From contig NZ_JACHXK010000006.1 in NCBI RefSeq assembly GCF_014192105.1, positions 124,001-188,000 of the forward strand: a stretch of DNA of 64,000 nucleotides, written 5' to 3'. This DNA comes from Paenibacillus phyllosphaerae. GTDB lineage: Bacteria > Bacillota > Bacilli > Paenibacillales > Paenibacillaceae. A program made the translations under genes and the position numbers. The notes below the pieces were generated by a model that saw nothing but the letters and a program-made list of their open reading frames with translations, ran no database searches and was not told where the DNA came from. Shown one piece after another: positions 32,998 to 41,670 of this stretch (its first letter is position 1; each line of letters begins with the position of its first letter).

Positions 32998-33036
32998 AGA
33001 GGTGTCCCTATGTTAATAGGGGACACCTCTTCTTTG
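32998..33036. terminator. Terminator between convergent genes
   Basis: Eleven-base-pair stem AGAGGTGTCCC/GGGACACCTCT (33020-33030), loop about 11 bases, followed by TCTTTG. It ends the EcsC gene and faces the minus-strand kinase gene. The stem and tail resemble the hairpin at 5541. Confidence 0.75.
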
Positions 33037-33052
33037 TTGCTAAAGCATTAAA

Positions 33053-34561
33053 TTATTCCCTATCATCTTCTTCAACCCGTACCGTGAGCGATTGGTCCGC
33101 AATAGGAAACCACACGATGAACGTCGATCCCTCGTTTTCCTTCGAATAGACCTCAACGGAGGCATGATGCTCATCGATGATCCATTTGGCAATGGAGAGT
33201 CCCAGTCCATATCCTGCCGTCCGTCCCCTTGAGACATCGGCCCGATAGAATCGGTCGAAGATATGGGGCAGCTCCGCCTCGCTAATGCCGATTCCCGTAT
33301 CTTGCACCTTAATACCTACAGCGTGGTCACGCCGGACCCCCGATAATCGGACTTCTCCGGAAGGGGTGTACTTGAAGGCATTCTCGATGAGGATCAGCAG
33401 CAGCTGCTGGAGGTAAGCACGGTCGGCTTCAATGACGATGGTACGGAAAATATCCAGCTCGTTCTTCCATCCTGCCGTTCTTGGCAGGAGTGCCGCTTTT
33501 CTGGCCGCTTCGGCAACGATAGGGTACAGTTCCACGGGCGATTTCACGACGATCTGCCCGGCATCGCCCCTTGCGAGCGCAAGCAGATCCGTAATGAGGC
33601 GCGTCATACGTTCCGATTCATCCGAGATATCTTGAATGGCTTCCAGCGATAAGTCGATATGATGCTGCTCCACCCGGTCAGCCGACAGCTTAACCCAAAG
33701 TTTCTTCAGCAAATCACTGTTGCCGCGAACCGTCGTTAACGGCGTTCGCAGTTCATGCGAAGCATCGGCGACGAAGCGGCGCTGCGTGTCGTACGATTGA
33801 TTCATGTCCAGGTAGGCTTGCTGAAGCCGTGACAACATGCCGTTGAGCGTATCGGTCAGCGTACCGATCTCGTCTTGCGCTTTGCCGCGCGGAATCCGGA
33901 TGCCTAGATCTTGCCCGCCTTCAATCCGGGTTGAGGCGACTGTGACACGGTGCAACGGCTTGAGCGCTTGCCGCGAAACGTACAGGCCGAGCAAGAACGC
34001 GATCAAGAGCACGCTCACGGAGGCCAGCACCAAGATCAGCCTGAGATTGCCGAGGATTTGTTCTTCTTTGCCCGTGTAGACGCCGACCTGTAGCAAGCCG
34101 ACTAGGCTGTTATCTTTCAACGTAATCGGAACGCTAAGCACCTTAAACGGTGAACCGTTAATATCTACTTTGCTGTAAGCGGCTTGAAGATTGCTGTCTG
34201 GTTCCGGATAAGCCAAGTTGTAGCCGGAATCGGCCAAATTGCTGGTATATCGGACCTGTCCGGTAATATAGTCGACGACTTGAATGATGACCTGTTTGTT
34301 CTCGATGCGAGGGGACAGATTGATCTGCAGGCTTCTCCAGAAGTCGACCGATTGCGTAATATGAATGTCTTGAACGGTACGGTCGATCGTATTCTTAATA
34401 TCTTGACCGGTCGTATAACGGACGTAGCTGTATAACGCGGAACAAAGAATGACGAGCACGAGAATGAGAAGACCCATATACCATAATGTAATCCGTAGTC
34501 GAATCGTCAAGGATCTCCAAGACCTCCCAATATGCGCGAATACCCTCATATTGGATGTCAA
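33053..34561 (-). CDS. Sensor histidine kinase without an adjacent response regulator
   Basis: Membrane kinase of up to 502 residues. Two membrane segments (about 27-47 and 174-196), an extracytoplasmic domain between them, HAMP, then HisKA with the phosphoacceptor in FVADASHELRTPLTTVRGN and an HATPase domain (ENAFKYTP, DTGIGISEAELPHIFDRFYR, GYGLGLSIAKW). This is the class that works with OmpR-type regulators, but no such gene is adjacent: the divergent gene at 34706 has an AraC-type output. The start is uncertain. TTG at 34561 has no ribosome site; TTG at 34510 (485 residues) has GGAG close by and is a good alternative. Three 11-bp direct repeats overlap the upstream region. Confidence 0.85.
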   Translation of the reverse strand: MTSNMRVFAHIGRSWRSLTIRLRITLWYMGLLILVLVILCSALYSYVRYTTGQDIKNTIDRTVQDIHITQSVDFWRSLQINLSPRIENKQVIIQVVDYITGQVRYTSNLADSGYNLAYPEPDSNLQAAYSKVDINGSPFKVLSVPITLKDNSLVGLLQVGVYTGKEEQILGNLRLILVLASVSVLLIAFLLGLYVSRQALKPLHRVTVASTRIEGGQDLGIRIPRGKAQDEIGTLTDTLNGMLSRLQQAYLDMNQSYDTQRRFVADASHELRTPLTTVRGNSDLLKKLWVKLSADRVEQHHIDLSLEAIQDISDESERMTRLITDLLALARGDAGQIVVKSPVELYPIVAEAARKAALLPRTAGWKNELDIFRTIVIEADRAYLQQLLLILIENAFKYTPSGEVRLSGVRRDHAVGIKVQDTGIGISEAELPHIFDRFYRADVSRGRTAGYGLGLSIAKWIIDEHHASVEVYSKENEGSTFIVWFPIADQSLTVRVEEDDRE

Positions 34562-34593
34562 AGCTGAAAGGAAGCTGAAATAAAGATAAAAGG
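34561..34593. promoter_or_regulatory. Three 11-bp direct repeats upstream of the orphan kinase
   Basis: AAGCTGAAAGG, AAGCTGAAATA and AAGATAAAAGG lie head to tail. Direct repeats at an 11-base period are the classic OmpR/PhoP-type binding pattern. They stand exactly at the 5' side of the kinase gene and suggest autoregulation by the missing partner regulator. Confidence 0.5.
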
Positions 34594-34705
34594 GAGATTA
34601 ATTTTTTAAACTTGCTTGGTCTGTAGACTCTTTACGGCTAGTCGATATAGCGTTTACAATGGTAAAAATCCGATGCTAGCGATAGGAATGCAAGGAGGGT
34701 GACGA

Positions 34706-36280
34706 ATGCTGAAAGTAATGCTGGTCGACGATGAGCCATACGTGCGCAAAGGGTTGTGCAGTCTGATCGACTGGGAGGCTTGCGGCTATGTGGTTGCGGC
34801 TGAAGCCGATAATGGCGAAGATGCGTGGGCGATCATTCGCGCCGAGCGGCCGGACTTGGTCATTACCGATATCCGGATGCCGGTGCTGGACGGGCTGGAG
34901 CTGATTCGTCTGGTGAAAGAAGAATTGCCGGATACGGCGTTTATTATTGTAAGCGGATACAACGATTTTAGCTATGCCCAACAGGCTTGCCGGTACGGCG
35001 TACACGAATTCATCCTGAAGCCGATCGATCAGGATGAATTGACCGAGATACTGCTCCGCGTCGGCCAAAAAATCGAAGGAGCGATCGGGCAGCGTACCGA
35101 GCAGATCGAGCGGGGCAACCAGCGGATGATCGAAAGCCTCATCCGCGGAGAAGCGGATTCGCATCAGACTGCGGAATGGGCAGCAGCAGCTGGCTTGGAT
35201 AGCTCGCGAGGCGCTCGGTATGTATTCGTGGAGCTGAATGACCGGCTGCTCACATTGACCGGACAAGACACGATTACAGCTTCGGGAGAAGAACGAAACC
35301 TCATTGCTCTTACCATACAGGACAGCCTTGGGCTGAAACGTCCGCCGTATCTGTATGAGCACCACGGAAGATACGGTTTCATTGCCGGGTCCGATCTGAC
35401 CGCCTGGAACGGCGATATCGAATGGTACGTCCGGAAGCTCCAAGCGAACCTAAGCGAACGACTGGGCCAGACGGTGTTCGTCTATGCCGGCAAACAGGTC
35501 GCGCAACTGATTGACCTGAAGGAATCCTATATCAGCGCCAAAGAAACGCTGACCTACAAGTTCCAGGCAGACCAGGCGAAAACCGTTACGTACGAGCGAA
35601 TTCAGTCGCAGTCGCTCGCTTATACGCATTTGGACGAAAGCTTGTTCAAAGCCTGGCTGCTTCGGCTCGAAGAACGCGATCGCGAGGGGCTCGCGACAGC
35701 GGGCGACGCGATCTTCCAGTCGTTCGCCGAGCAGCGGTTCGCTCCGGAAGCGGTTAAGGCGGCGATCCATCAATGCGTGCTTGGAGCGGCCTCGATCATC
35801 AAGCGGATGGGCGGCGACGAACGGACGCTGCCCACGCTTCCCGTCATTGCCCAGTGGCAAGACCAGAATGTGACGCTCGGCGCGCTTAGGCAGTTGTTCG
35901 GACAGTTCGGCAACGAAGCGGCCGAATGCCTGGGCGCTTTGCGGCAGGATCAAGGGCGCGGGAATATCCAGAAGGTGAAAGCGTATGTCGATGCCCACTA
36001 TGCGAGCAACTCGATCAGCCTGAAATCGATTGCGGCCGCTTTTTTCGTCAATTCGGTTTACTTGGGCCAGTTGTTCAAGAAGACGTACGGCGTATATTTC
36101 AACGACTACGTCCTGCGGTTGCGGATTGACGAGGCCAAGCGTCTTCTCCGCCAGACCGATTGCCGCATTTATGAAATTGCCGAGCGCGTCGGCTTCAGCA
36201 ACTCGGACTATTTTGTCACCCAGTTCGAGAAACTCGAGCAGATGACCCCGAGCGAATACCGTGCGACACTGCTGCGGTAA
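34706..36280 (+). CDS. Two-component response regulator, AraC-type output (YesN family)
   Basis: Regulator of 524 residues: receiver domain with Asp55 in LVITDIRMPVLDG, a middle region of about 280 residues, and a C-terminal AraC double helix-turn-helix (ISLKSIAAAFFVNSVYLGQL, IYEIAERVGFSNSDYFVTQF). The ATG at 34706 follows AAGGAGGG. It is followed by the sensor kinase after 30 bases and then by the xylan-oligosaccharide transporter, matching the yesN-yesM-lplA-ytcP-lplB arrangement of Paenibacillus aldouronate loci. It presumably activates the operon at 38790. A weak cre-like sequence (34645-34658, 12 of 14) lies upstream. Confidence 0.9.
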   Translation: MLKVMLVDDEPYVRKGLCSLIDWEACGYVVAAEADNGEDAWAIIRAERPDLVITDIRMPVLDGLELIRLVKEELPDTAFIIVSGYNDFSYAQQACRYGVHEFILKPIDQDELTEILLRVGQKIEGAIGQRTEQIERGNQRMIESLIRGEADSHQTAEWAAAAGLDSSRGARYVFVELNDRLLTLTGQDTITASGEERNLIALTIQDSLGLKRPPYLYEHHGRYGFIAGSDLTAWNGDIEWYVRKLQANLSERLGQTVFVYAGKQVAQLIDLKESYISAKETLTYKFQADQAKTVTYERIQSQSLAYTHLDESLFKAWLLRLEERDREGLATAGDAIFQSFAEQRFAPEAVKAAIHQCVLGAASIIKRMGGDERTLPTLPVIAQWQDQNVTLGALRQLFGQFGNEAAECLGALRQDQGRGNIQKVKAYVDAHYASNSISLKSIAAAFFVNSVYLGQLFKKTYGVYFNDYVLRLRIDEAKRLLRQTDCRIYEIAERVGFSNSDYFVTQFEKLEQMTPSEYRATLLR

Positions 36281-36310
36281 CCATACGTTAGTCGAAGGGA
36301 CGCAGCCGAC

Positions 36311-38062
36311 ATGAACTTGGGACTCGACAATGTACGACTTCGCAATAAGATGCTGATCGTCTTCTGTCTTGCGGTATTCGCGCCGCTGATCATAACGGAT
36401 TATATCTTCTATAGTGTGACGGCAAGCAACGTCAAGGCGCAGCGGATGGCCGAGATCGAGCGCAGCGTGGAGCAGGTTAAGAACGAATTCCGTTCCGAGG
36501 TAGAGGATGCGGTCACCATCTCATCCGGTTTCTATACCGACCATCTGCTCAATGAAATTATCGAGGCCAAATACGAAAATCCCGCGGATTATATCGAAGC
36601 GTACGATTCCTATTTGCGCCGTATCTTGAACAGTTTCACGCCCGTGTATCACTCCGTGCAAGCGGTCACGATTTATGTCGACAATACAACCTTGCTCTAT
36701 TCCGGAGGCATTGCGTTCATGTCCGATGAGGTGAAGCGCTCCAATTGGTACCGGCTTGCCGCGAGCAGCAAGCTGTCTCAACCGCTTCTCGTGCAGACGG
36801 GCGCGAATCCGGAACTGCTCGATACGTTCAGCATCATTCGCGAGATGGATTATTACTCCTCGCATAAGGCGGACAATAAGGTGCTGAAGGTGGATCTGCG
36901 GACGGATGCGGTGCGGAAAATTTTTACGAACGTCAATTTTCAAGGCAACTTGTATCTGTTGAATCCACGGAATGAGGTCGCCTTCAGCACCGATCCGGCA
37001 TCGACCTGGGCTACGGAGCAGGTACAATTCGATCCGTCTGCGATGCCAAAGGATACGATCGTCGTCCAAGCGGACTACGCGTATATTAATTTGCTGAACG
37101 GCTGGCGGATCGTGGCGACGGTTGCGGAACACGAAGTGCTGCGCGAAGTGCAGAAGTCCCGTAACTTCATTGTATGGTCGGCTTTCGCGATCATTCTCCT
37201 CCCGACCTTGATCATCGTCTGGACGACGCGTTCGGTCAATGCGCGGATCATTCAAATCTTGAAGCAGATGAAGCGGGTGCAGACGCAAAGCTTCGAGCCG
37301 ATCCCGCATGTCGAGGCCAGGGACGAGATCGGCCAGCTGGCCGCCCAGTTCAACCGGATGACTTTTACGATCAAGAGTTTGATCGACGATGTGTACGTGG
37401 CGGATATTCAGCGCAAATCGCTCGAGCTCGAACGGCGGCAGGCGCAGCTGAATGCGCTGCAAAGCCAGATTAACCCGCACTTCCTGTTCAATGCGCTGGA
37501 GACGATCCGGATGCGCAGCTTGATGAAGGAGGAGAAGGAGACGGCCAAGATCATCCATAATATGGCCAAAATCTTCCGTAACTCCCTTACCTGGAACAAA
37601 GACCGGGTCACGGTCAAAGAAGAGCTCGAGCTGGTGGTCTGCTTCCTCGAAATTCAGAAGTACCGGTTCGAGGACAAGCTGCGCTACGACATCAACGTAT
37701 CGCCGGAAGTATACGGAATTACGCTGCCGAAGCTGACGTTCCTGCCGTTCGTCGAGAACGCGAGCATACACGGCATCGAATCGCTCAAGAGCGGAGGCCG
37801 AATCGCCATCGCCATCACACGCGAAGGCGACATGCTCCACTTCGTCATCGAAGACAACGGTGCAGGCATGCACGAGGACAAGGTCGCGCAGCTGCTCCGC
37901 TATCTTAAGCAGGAGGAAGCGATGGGCGAGCGCATCGGGGTGCAGAACGTCCTCTATCGAATGAAGCTGTATTACGGCGAGCGCTTCGAATTCCAAGTAG
38001 CAAGTGCACCGGGAGCAGGAACGCGCATTACGTTAGGCATACCGATCGAAATCGAACAATGA
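36311..38062 (+). CDS. Sensor histidine kinase, YesM family
   Basis: Membrane kinase of 583 residues: membrane segments at about 14-34 and 282-302, extracytoplasmic sensor between them, HAMP, then the His_kinase domain with His390 in QINPHFLFNALETIRM, and an HATPase domain (FVENASIHG, EDNGAGM, RIGVQNVLYRM). The ATG at 36311 follows GAAGGGACG. Partner of the regulator just upstream. By locus context, the signal should be an aldouronate or xylooligosaccharide, possibly presented by the lipoprotein at 38790. Confidence 0.9.
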   Translation: MNLGLDNVRLRNKMLIVFCLAVFAPLIITDYIFYSVTASNVKAQRMAEIERSVEQVKNEFRSEVEDAVTISSGFYTDHLLNEIIEAKYENPADYIEAYDSYLRRILNSFTPVYHSVQAVTIYVDNTTLLYSGGIAFMSDEVKRSNWYRLAASSKLSQPLLVQTGANPELLDTFSIIREMDYYSSHKADNKVLKVDLRTDAVRKIFTNVNFQGNLYLLNPRNEVAFSTDPASTWATEQVQFDPSAMPKDTIVVQADYAYINLLNGWRIVATVAEHEVLREVQKSRNFIVWSAFAIILLPTLIIVWTTRSVNARIIQILKQMKRVQTQSFEPIPHVEARDEIGQLAAQFNRMTFTIKSLIDDVYVADIQRKSLELERRQAQLNALQSQINPHFLFNALETIRMRSLMKEEKETAKIIHNMAKIFRNSLTWNKDRVTVKEELELVVCFLEIQKYRFEDKLRYDINVSPEVYGITLPKLTFLPFVENASIHGIESLKSGGRIAIAITREGDMLHFVIEDNGAGMHEDKVAQLLRYLKQEEAMGERIGVQNVLYRMKLYYGERFEFQVASAPGAGTRITLGIPIEIEQ

Positions 38063-38074
38063 AAATAATCATTC

Positions 38075-38108
38075 AGGGATTGCTAAGACAGGCAATCCCT
38101 TTTGCTTT
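38075..38108 (+). terminator. Terminator after the second two-component pair
   Basis: Nine-base-pair perfect stem AGGGATTGC/GCAATCCCT with an eight-base loop, followed by TTTTGCTTT. It lies 12 bases after the kinase stop. Confidence 0.85.
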
Positions 38109-38136
38109 GGCCGCAGGCCAAATAAAAGGTTGAAGT

Positions 38137-38492
38137 AAGCGTGTCCACAAAGTGGACGTCAAGCGAGAGTCAGCACAGGGAAGCGCAACAAGCGCAAACG
38201 CACCAAGTCACCACCCCAAGGCAACAAAGTAACGAACGAAGCCCGAAAGCAGAGCTTTGTCTATTGCAGCAGATCGCGTGTTCTACACCATGCGATATGC
38301 TGCACAGACAAAAGCGGGCATACCACGAAAGGACACATCGAAGACGGCCGCGTACCGAGTCACGCTGCTTACGGGTGTCCAGAGGGCGGTTGCCCTCTGG
38401 TTCTCCTCCGATGGAGGGGGAAGGGGGAGGCGAAGTAAAGGGTTTGGTGTAGCCGAAATAGGGTGTTCCAAGGGCGAAGCCCTTGGTCCTTA
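38137..38492. repeat. Structured intergenic element, copy B
   Basis: The counterpart of 6150-6496. Shared blocks occur in the same order: GTCCAC-AAA-GTGGAC hairpin (38143-38157), CCCCAAGGCAAC (38214), AACGAACGAAGC then AGAGCTTTGTC (38231-38261), CGAAAGGACACATCG with GGCCGCGT and GAGTCACGC (38326-38364), a nine-pair hairpin CCAGAGGGC-GGTT-GCCCTCTGG (38379-38400), CCTCCGATGGAGG with GGGGGAGGCGAAGTAAAGGG (38405-38442), and the first hairpin unit of the tandem array. It starts about 30 bases after a terminator and lies upstream of the transporter operon, as in copy A. No credible coding frame. Confidence 0.75.
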
Positions 38493-38650
38493 GGGTGTTC
38501 CAAGGGCGAAGCCCTTGGTCCTTAGGGTGTTCCGAGGGCGAAGCCCTTGGTTCCTGGGTGTCCAGAGGGCGAAGCCCTTGGTCCTTTAGGTGTCCAGAGG
38601 GCGAAGCCCTTGGTTCCTGGGTGTCCAGAGGGCGCCAGCCCTTTGGCTCT
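38461..38650. repeat. Tandem array of six 31-32-bp hairpin units
   Basis: Units start at 38461, 38493, 38525, 38556, 38588 and 38619. Units 1 and 2 are identical. The general form is GGGTGT, then (T)CCAAGGGC-GAA-GCCCTTGG, then TCCTTA or TTCCT. Each unit therefore makes an eight-pair hairpin, slightly shortened in units 3-6; the sixth has GCCA as its loop. The centre GCGAAGC occurs in units 1-5. There are no spacers, so it is not a CRISPR array. Copy A has only one such hairpin (6479-6495). Confidence 0.9.
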
Positions 38651-38665
38651 ACTCCCCGGGAGTAG
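38649..38665. promoter_or_regulatory. Palindrome at the 3' edge of the array, with possible promoter downstream
   Basis: CTACTCCC-C-GGGAGTAG, eight-base arms with one central base. Between it and the lipoprotein gene are two -10-like hexamers, TATAAT (38685) and TATACT (38743), both without a good -35. Weak -35 boxes would fit activator-dependent transcription by the regulator at 34706. Confidence 0.4.
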
Positions 38666-38789
38666 AAAAGCGAGGCCCACAATCTATAATTATTGGAGTA
38701 GAAACTAAAGTTTGTTGGGTTAGCGAAGTCGCCAATCCTATCTATACTAAGAAATGTAAGGGATTACATTCGGAAAGGGGAACACAAGC

Positions 38790-40499
38790 TTGATCAAGAA
38801 AAAGAGACTTCTGCTTACCGCAATGATCGTGGCCATGACGGCCGTGACGGCCTGCTCCAATAATTCCGGCACGAACAACAACACGGAGGCGGGAACGAAT
38901 TCGGGGGGCAACGGCAATCAAGCCGCGACCACAACGGAACAATCGAAGGTACAAGAGAAAGTCACGTTCAGCGTCTTCAACGCAGCAGGCGCTGCCAAGG
39001 ACATCAACTCCAACGAAACGACAATCGGTAAACTGCTCGAGGAACAGACAGGCGTAAACTTCAAGATGGAACATCTGGTCGGCGACATTAACACGAAGAT
39101 CGGAACGATGATCGCTTCCAACGATTATCCGGATCTGCTGATCCCGGATGCGGCGATCGACAAAGTCATCGACGCAGGCGCGTTCATCCCGCTTAACGAC
39201 CTTATTGATAAATTCGGCCCGAACATCAAGCGCGTATACGGCCCATATATGAACCAAATGAAAGCAGCCGACGGCAACATTTACTTCATTCCGTTCTCCA
39301 ACGTCGTCGGCGAATATATTCCAAGCCCATCCATCGACCAAGGCGCATTCTGGGTACAGCGCCGCGTGCTGAAGGAAGCCGGTTATCCGAAGATCAAAAC
39401 GCTCGACGAGTACTTCGATATGGTCAAGAACTACGTGGAGAAGCATAAGGACGAGAACCTGACCGGCTTCATCTCGCTGACGCACGACTGGCGCTTCTTC
39501 GCGACGAGCAACCCGCCGATGCATCTGGCCGGTTTCCCGAACGACGGCAACGTCACGATCGACATGAGCACGTTCGACGCGAAAGTGTACGCGGACAAAG
39601 ATTCGACGAAGAAATGGCTGCAGAAGCTGAACGACGTGAACGCGCAAGGGCTGTTCGACAAGTCGTCCTTCGTCGATAACTACGACCAATACCTGGCCAA
39701 GCTGACCAGCGGCAAAGTCGTCGGATTCTTCGATTACGGCTGGCAAGTCGGCAATGCGACGAACGCGCTGAAAGATGCGGGCAACGACGATCTGCGCTAC
39801 TTCCCGCTTCCGGTGACGTTCGACGCGAACACGAAGGATCAATACCTCGATCCTCCGGGCTTCACGAGCAACCGCGGCATCGGCATTACGGTCAGCGCCA
39901 AGGATCCGGAGCGCATCATGCAATTCCTGGACAACTTGCTGACGGACGAGAATCAGATTTTGTCCAACTGGGGTATCAAAGGCGAGACGTATGAAGTGGA
40001 CGAGAACGGCCGCTTCTACCGCACGGAAGAGCAGATCGCGAAGATCGACGAATCGTTCCGCGAAACGTTCGGGTTCAAATACTTCGAGTGGAACTGGCCG
40101 AAATACGGCAACGGCTCCTCGCTGCCTGACGGTAACTCGGTAGCGCCTGGCCGCCAGGCGGAAGTGTTCCAGATGTCGCTGACCGAAGGCGACAAGACGA
40201 TTCTCGAGAAATACGGCGCGAAGACGTATGCGGACCTGTTCGCCGCTCCGGATGACCGTCCGTGGTTCCCGGCATGGAGCTTCTCCAAGGAGCAAGGATC
40301 CGACGCCCAAATCTGGGAGACGAAGAAGGACGAGCTGACGAAGAAATACTTCCCTAAGCTGGTACTGGCGAAGCCGGAAGAATTCGAGTCGATGTGGACC
40401 GAATATCTGGATCAATTCAGCAAGCTGGATACCGCCGCTTATGAGAAGTGGACGACGGATGAAGTGAAGAAACGCATTGAGCTTGCGCAAACGAAGTAA
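38790..40499 (+). CDS. Aldouronate/sugar ABC transporter substrate-binding lipoprotein
   Basis: Lipid-anchored binding protein of 569 residues. The signal peptide ends with a lipobox (AVTAC, Cys22), a Ser/Asn/Gly/Thr-rich linker follows to about residue 50, then a family 1 binding-protein fold. The TTG at 38790 follows AAAGGGG by nine bases. It is homologous in layout to the protein at 8649 but not close in sequence. It lies first in the operon, and a weak hairpin at 40524 between it and the permeases would give more lipoprotein than permease. By comparison with the Paenibacillus locus (lplA position) it should bind methylglucuronoxylo-oligosaccharides; that is inference from neighbours. Confidence 0.9.
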   Translation: MIKKKRLLLTAMIVAMTAVTACSNNSGTNNNTEAGTNSGGNGNQAATTTEQSKVQEKVTFSVFNAAGAAKDINSNETTIGKLLEEQTGVNFKMEHLVGDINTKIGTMIASNDYPDLLIPDAAIDKVIDAGAFIPLNDLIDKFGPNIKRVYGPYMNQMKAADGNIYFIPFSNVVGEYIPSPSIDQGAFWVQRRVLKEAGYPKIKTLDEYFDMVKNYVEKHKDENLTGFISLTHDWRFFATSNPPMHLAGFPNDGNVTIDMSTFDAKVYADKDSTKKWLQKLNDVNAQGLFDKSSFVDNYDQYLAKLTSGKVVGFFDYGWQVGNATNALKDAGNDDLRYFPLPVTFDANTKDQYLDPPGFTSNRGIGITVSAKDPERIMQFLDNLLTDENQILSNWGIKGETYEVDENGRFYRTEEQIAKIDESFRETFGFKYFEWNWPKYGNGSSLPDGNSVAPGRQAEVFQMSLTEGDKTILEKYGAKTYADLFAAPDDRPWFPAWSFSKEQGSDAQIWETKKDELTKKYFPKLVLAKPEEFESMWTEYLDQFSKLDTAAYEKWTTDEVKKRIELAQTK

Positions 40500-40523
40500 C
40501 GGCAAGTAGGCGCTAGCTAGGAG

Positions 40524-40562
40524 AGGCCGGACGGCGCATGAAGCGACCGGGCCGGCCTTTCC
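40524..40562 (+). terminator. Weak attenuating hairpin between lipoprotein and permease genes
   Basis: AGGCCGG pairs with CCGGCCT across a 21-base loop, followed by TTCC. Partial termination here would keep permease levels below the binding protein, a common arrangement. Confidence 0.5.
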
Positions 40563-40671
40563 TATACCTTCAAGCAGCTGTAAGCCATCAGATTGGTCGG
40601 TCCATGCGGCTTCCTGGTCTTGCGACCATGCACGCAAACCGCTGACCTAGAGAGAGAAGGGAGAGAACATA

Positions 40672-41643
40672 ATGGCAAAAGAAGCATCACCAGGCATTCA
40701 AACGACTACGCCTAAACCGCAGACGTCGCACATACCGTTATTCTTCAAAAAGCTGGTTCAGCAGCGAGTGCTTCTGCTGATGTCGGCTCCGTTCCTAATC
40801 TGGCTGTTCATCTTCAAATACTTGCCGCTGTGGGGCTGGACGATCGCATTCCAGGACTTCAAGCCGGCCAAATCGTTCTCCGACCAAAAATGGGTAGGCT
40901 TCGAGCACTTCAAGATGCTGTTCCAAGACGAGAAATTCATTCAGGTGCTGCGCAACACGCTGGCGATGAGCACGATCAATCTGGTGCTCGGATTCGTTAC
41001 CGCGATTGTCCTTGCCCTGCTGCTGAACGAGCTGCGGTTCGTACTGTTCAAACGCCTCGTGCAGACGGTCAGCTATTTACCGCATTTCATCTCCTGGGTT
41101 GTCGCCGCGAACATTATCGCGACCGCTCTTTCGCCGGATAACGGCATCGTCAATGAACTCCTGATGTGGCTGGGCGTAATCAAGGAACCGATTCTGTTCC
41201 TTGGGATTCCGGAATATTTTTGGGGCATTAACGGACTGAGTGAAGTATGGAAGAACGTCGGCTGGAACACGATCGTGTACCTGGCCGCGATGACGATGAT
41301 CGACCCGGCCCAGTATGAGGCCGCGGAGATCGATGGCGCAGGCCGCATCCAGCGGATCTGGCATATCACGCTTCCCGGCATTAAACCAGTCATCATCGTA
41401 CTGCTGATCATGAACATCGGGTACTTGCTGGAATCTGGCTTTGAGCCGCAGTATTTGCTCGGTAACGGGATGAACGTGGATTACTCGGAAAATCTGGACA
41501 TCTTCGTCCTCAAATATGGCATCGCAATGGGCAACTTCTCCCTCTCGGTTGCCGCCGGCATGTTCAAGACCGTGATCAGCTTCATTCTGCTGTTCGCCGC
41601 CAACTACACAGCCAAGCGGATGGGAGAATCCAGGCTGTTCTAA
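40672..41643 (+). CDS. lplB: Sugar ABC transporter permease, LplB type
   Basis: Inner-membrane permease of 323 residues, six membrane segments beginning at about residue 38. The EAA docking loop reads YEAAEIDGAGRIQRIWHITLP. The ATG at 40672 follows AGAAGGGAG. It is paralogous to the product at 6651. It works with the permease at 41671 and the lipoprotein upstream, powered by a shared ATPase not in this window. Confidence 0.9.
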   Translation: MAKEASPGIQTTTPKPQTSHIPLFFKKLVQQRVLLLMSAPFLIWLFIFKYLPLWGWTIAFQDFKPAKSFSDQKWVGFEHFKMLFQDEKFIQVLRNTLAMSTINLVLGFVTAIVLALLLNELRFVLFKRLVQTVSYLPHFISWVVAANIIATALSPDNGIVNELLMWLGVIKEPILFLGIPEYFWGINGLSEVWKNVGWNTIVYLAAMTMIDPAQYEAAEIDGAGRIQRIWHITLPGIKPVIIVLLIMNIGYLLESGFEPQYLLGNGMNVDYSENLDIFVLKYGIAMGNFSLSVAAGMFKTVISFILLFAANYTAKRMGESRLF

Positions 41644-41670
41644 TTCGTCTGACAAAGGAGGTCCGCTAGC

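Noticed and set aside
34645-34658. cre site before the second YesN gene
   Set aside because: Only 12 of 14 positions match, and the mismatches are in the usually conserved last CA; mentioned with the gene but not listed as a site.
38461-38650. CRISPR-like array
   Set aside because: The period is regular (31-32 bp) but the units abut with no unique spacers, and each unit is itself a hairpin. No cas genes are near.
38170-38682. Minus-strand open frame of 170 codons with repeated PLDTQEPRASPS-like peptides
   Set aside because: It is only the translation of the tandem hairpin array and element B; no ribosome site, and the peptide repeats follow from the DNA repeat.
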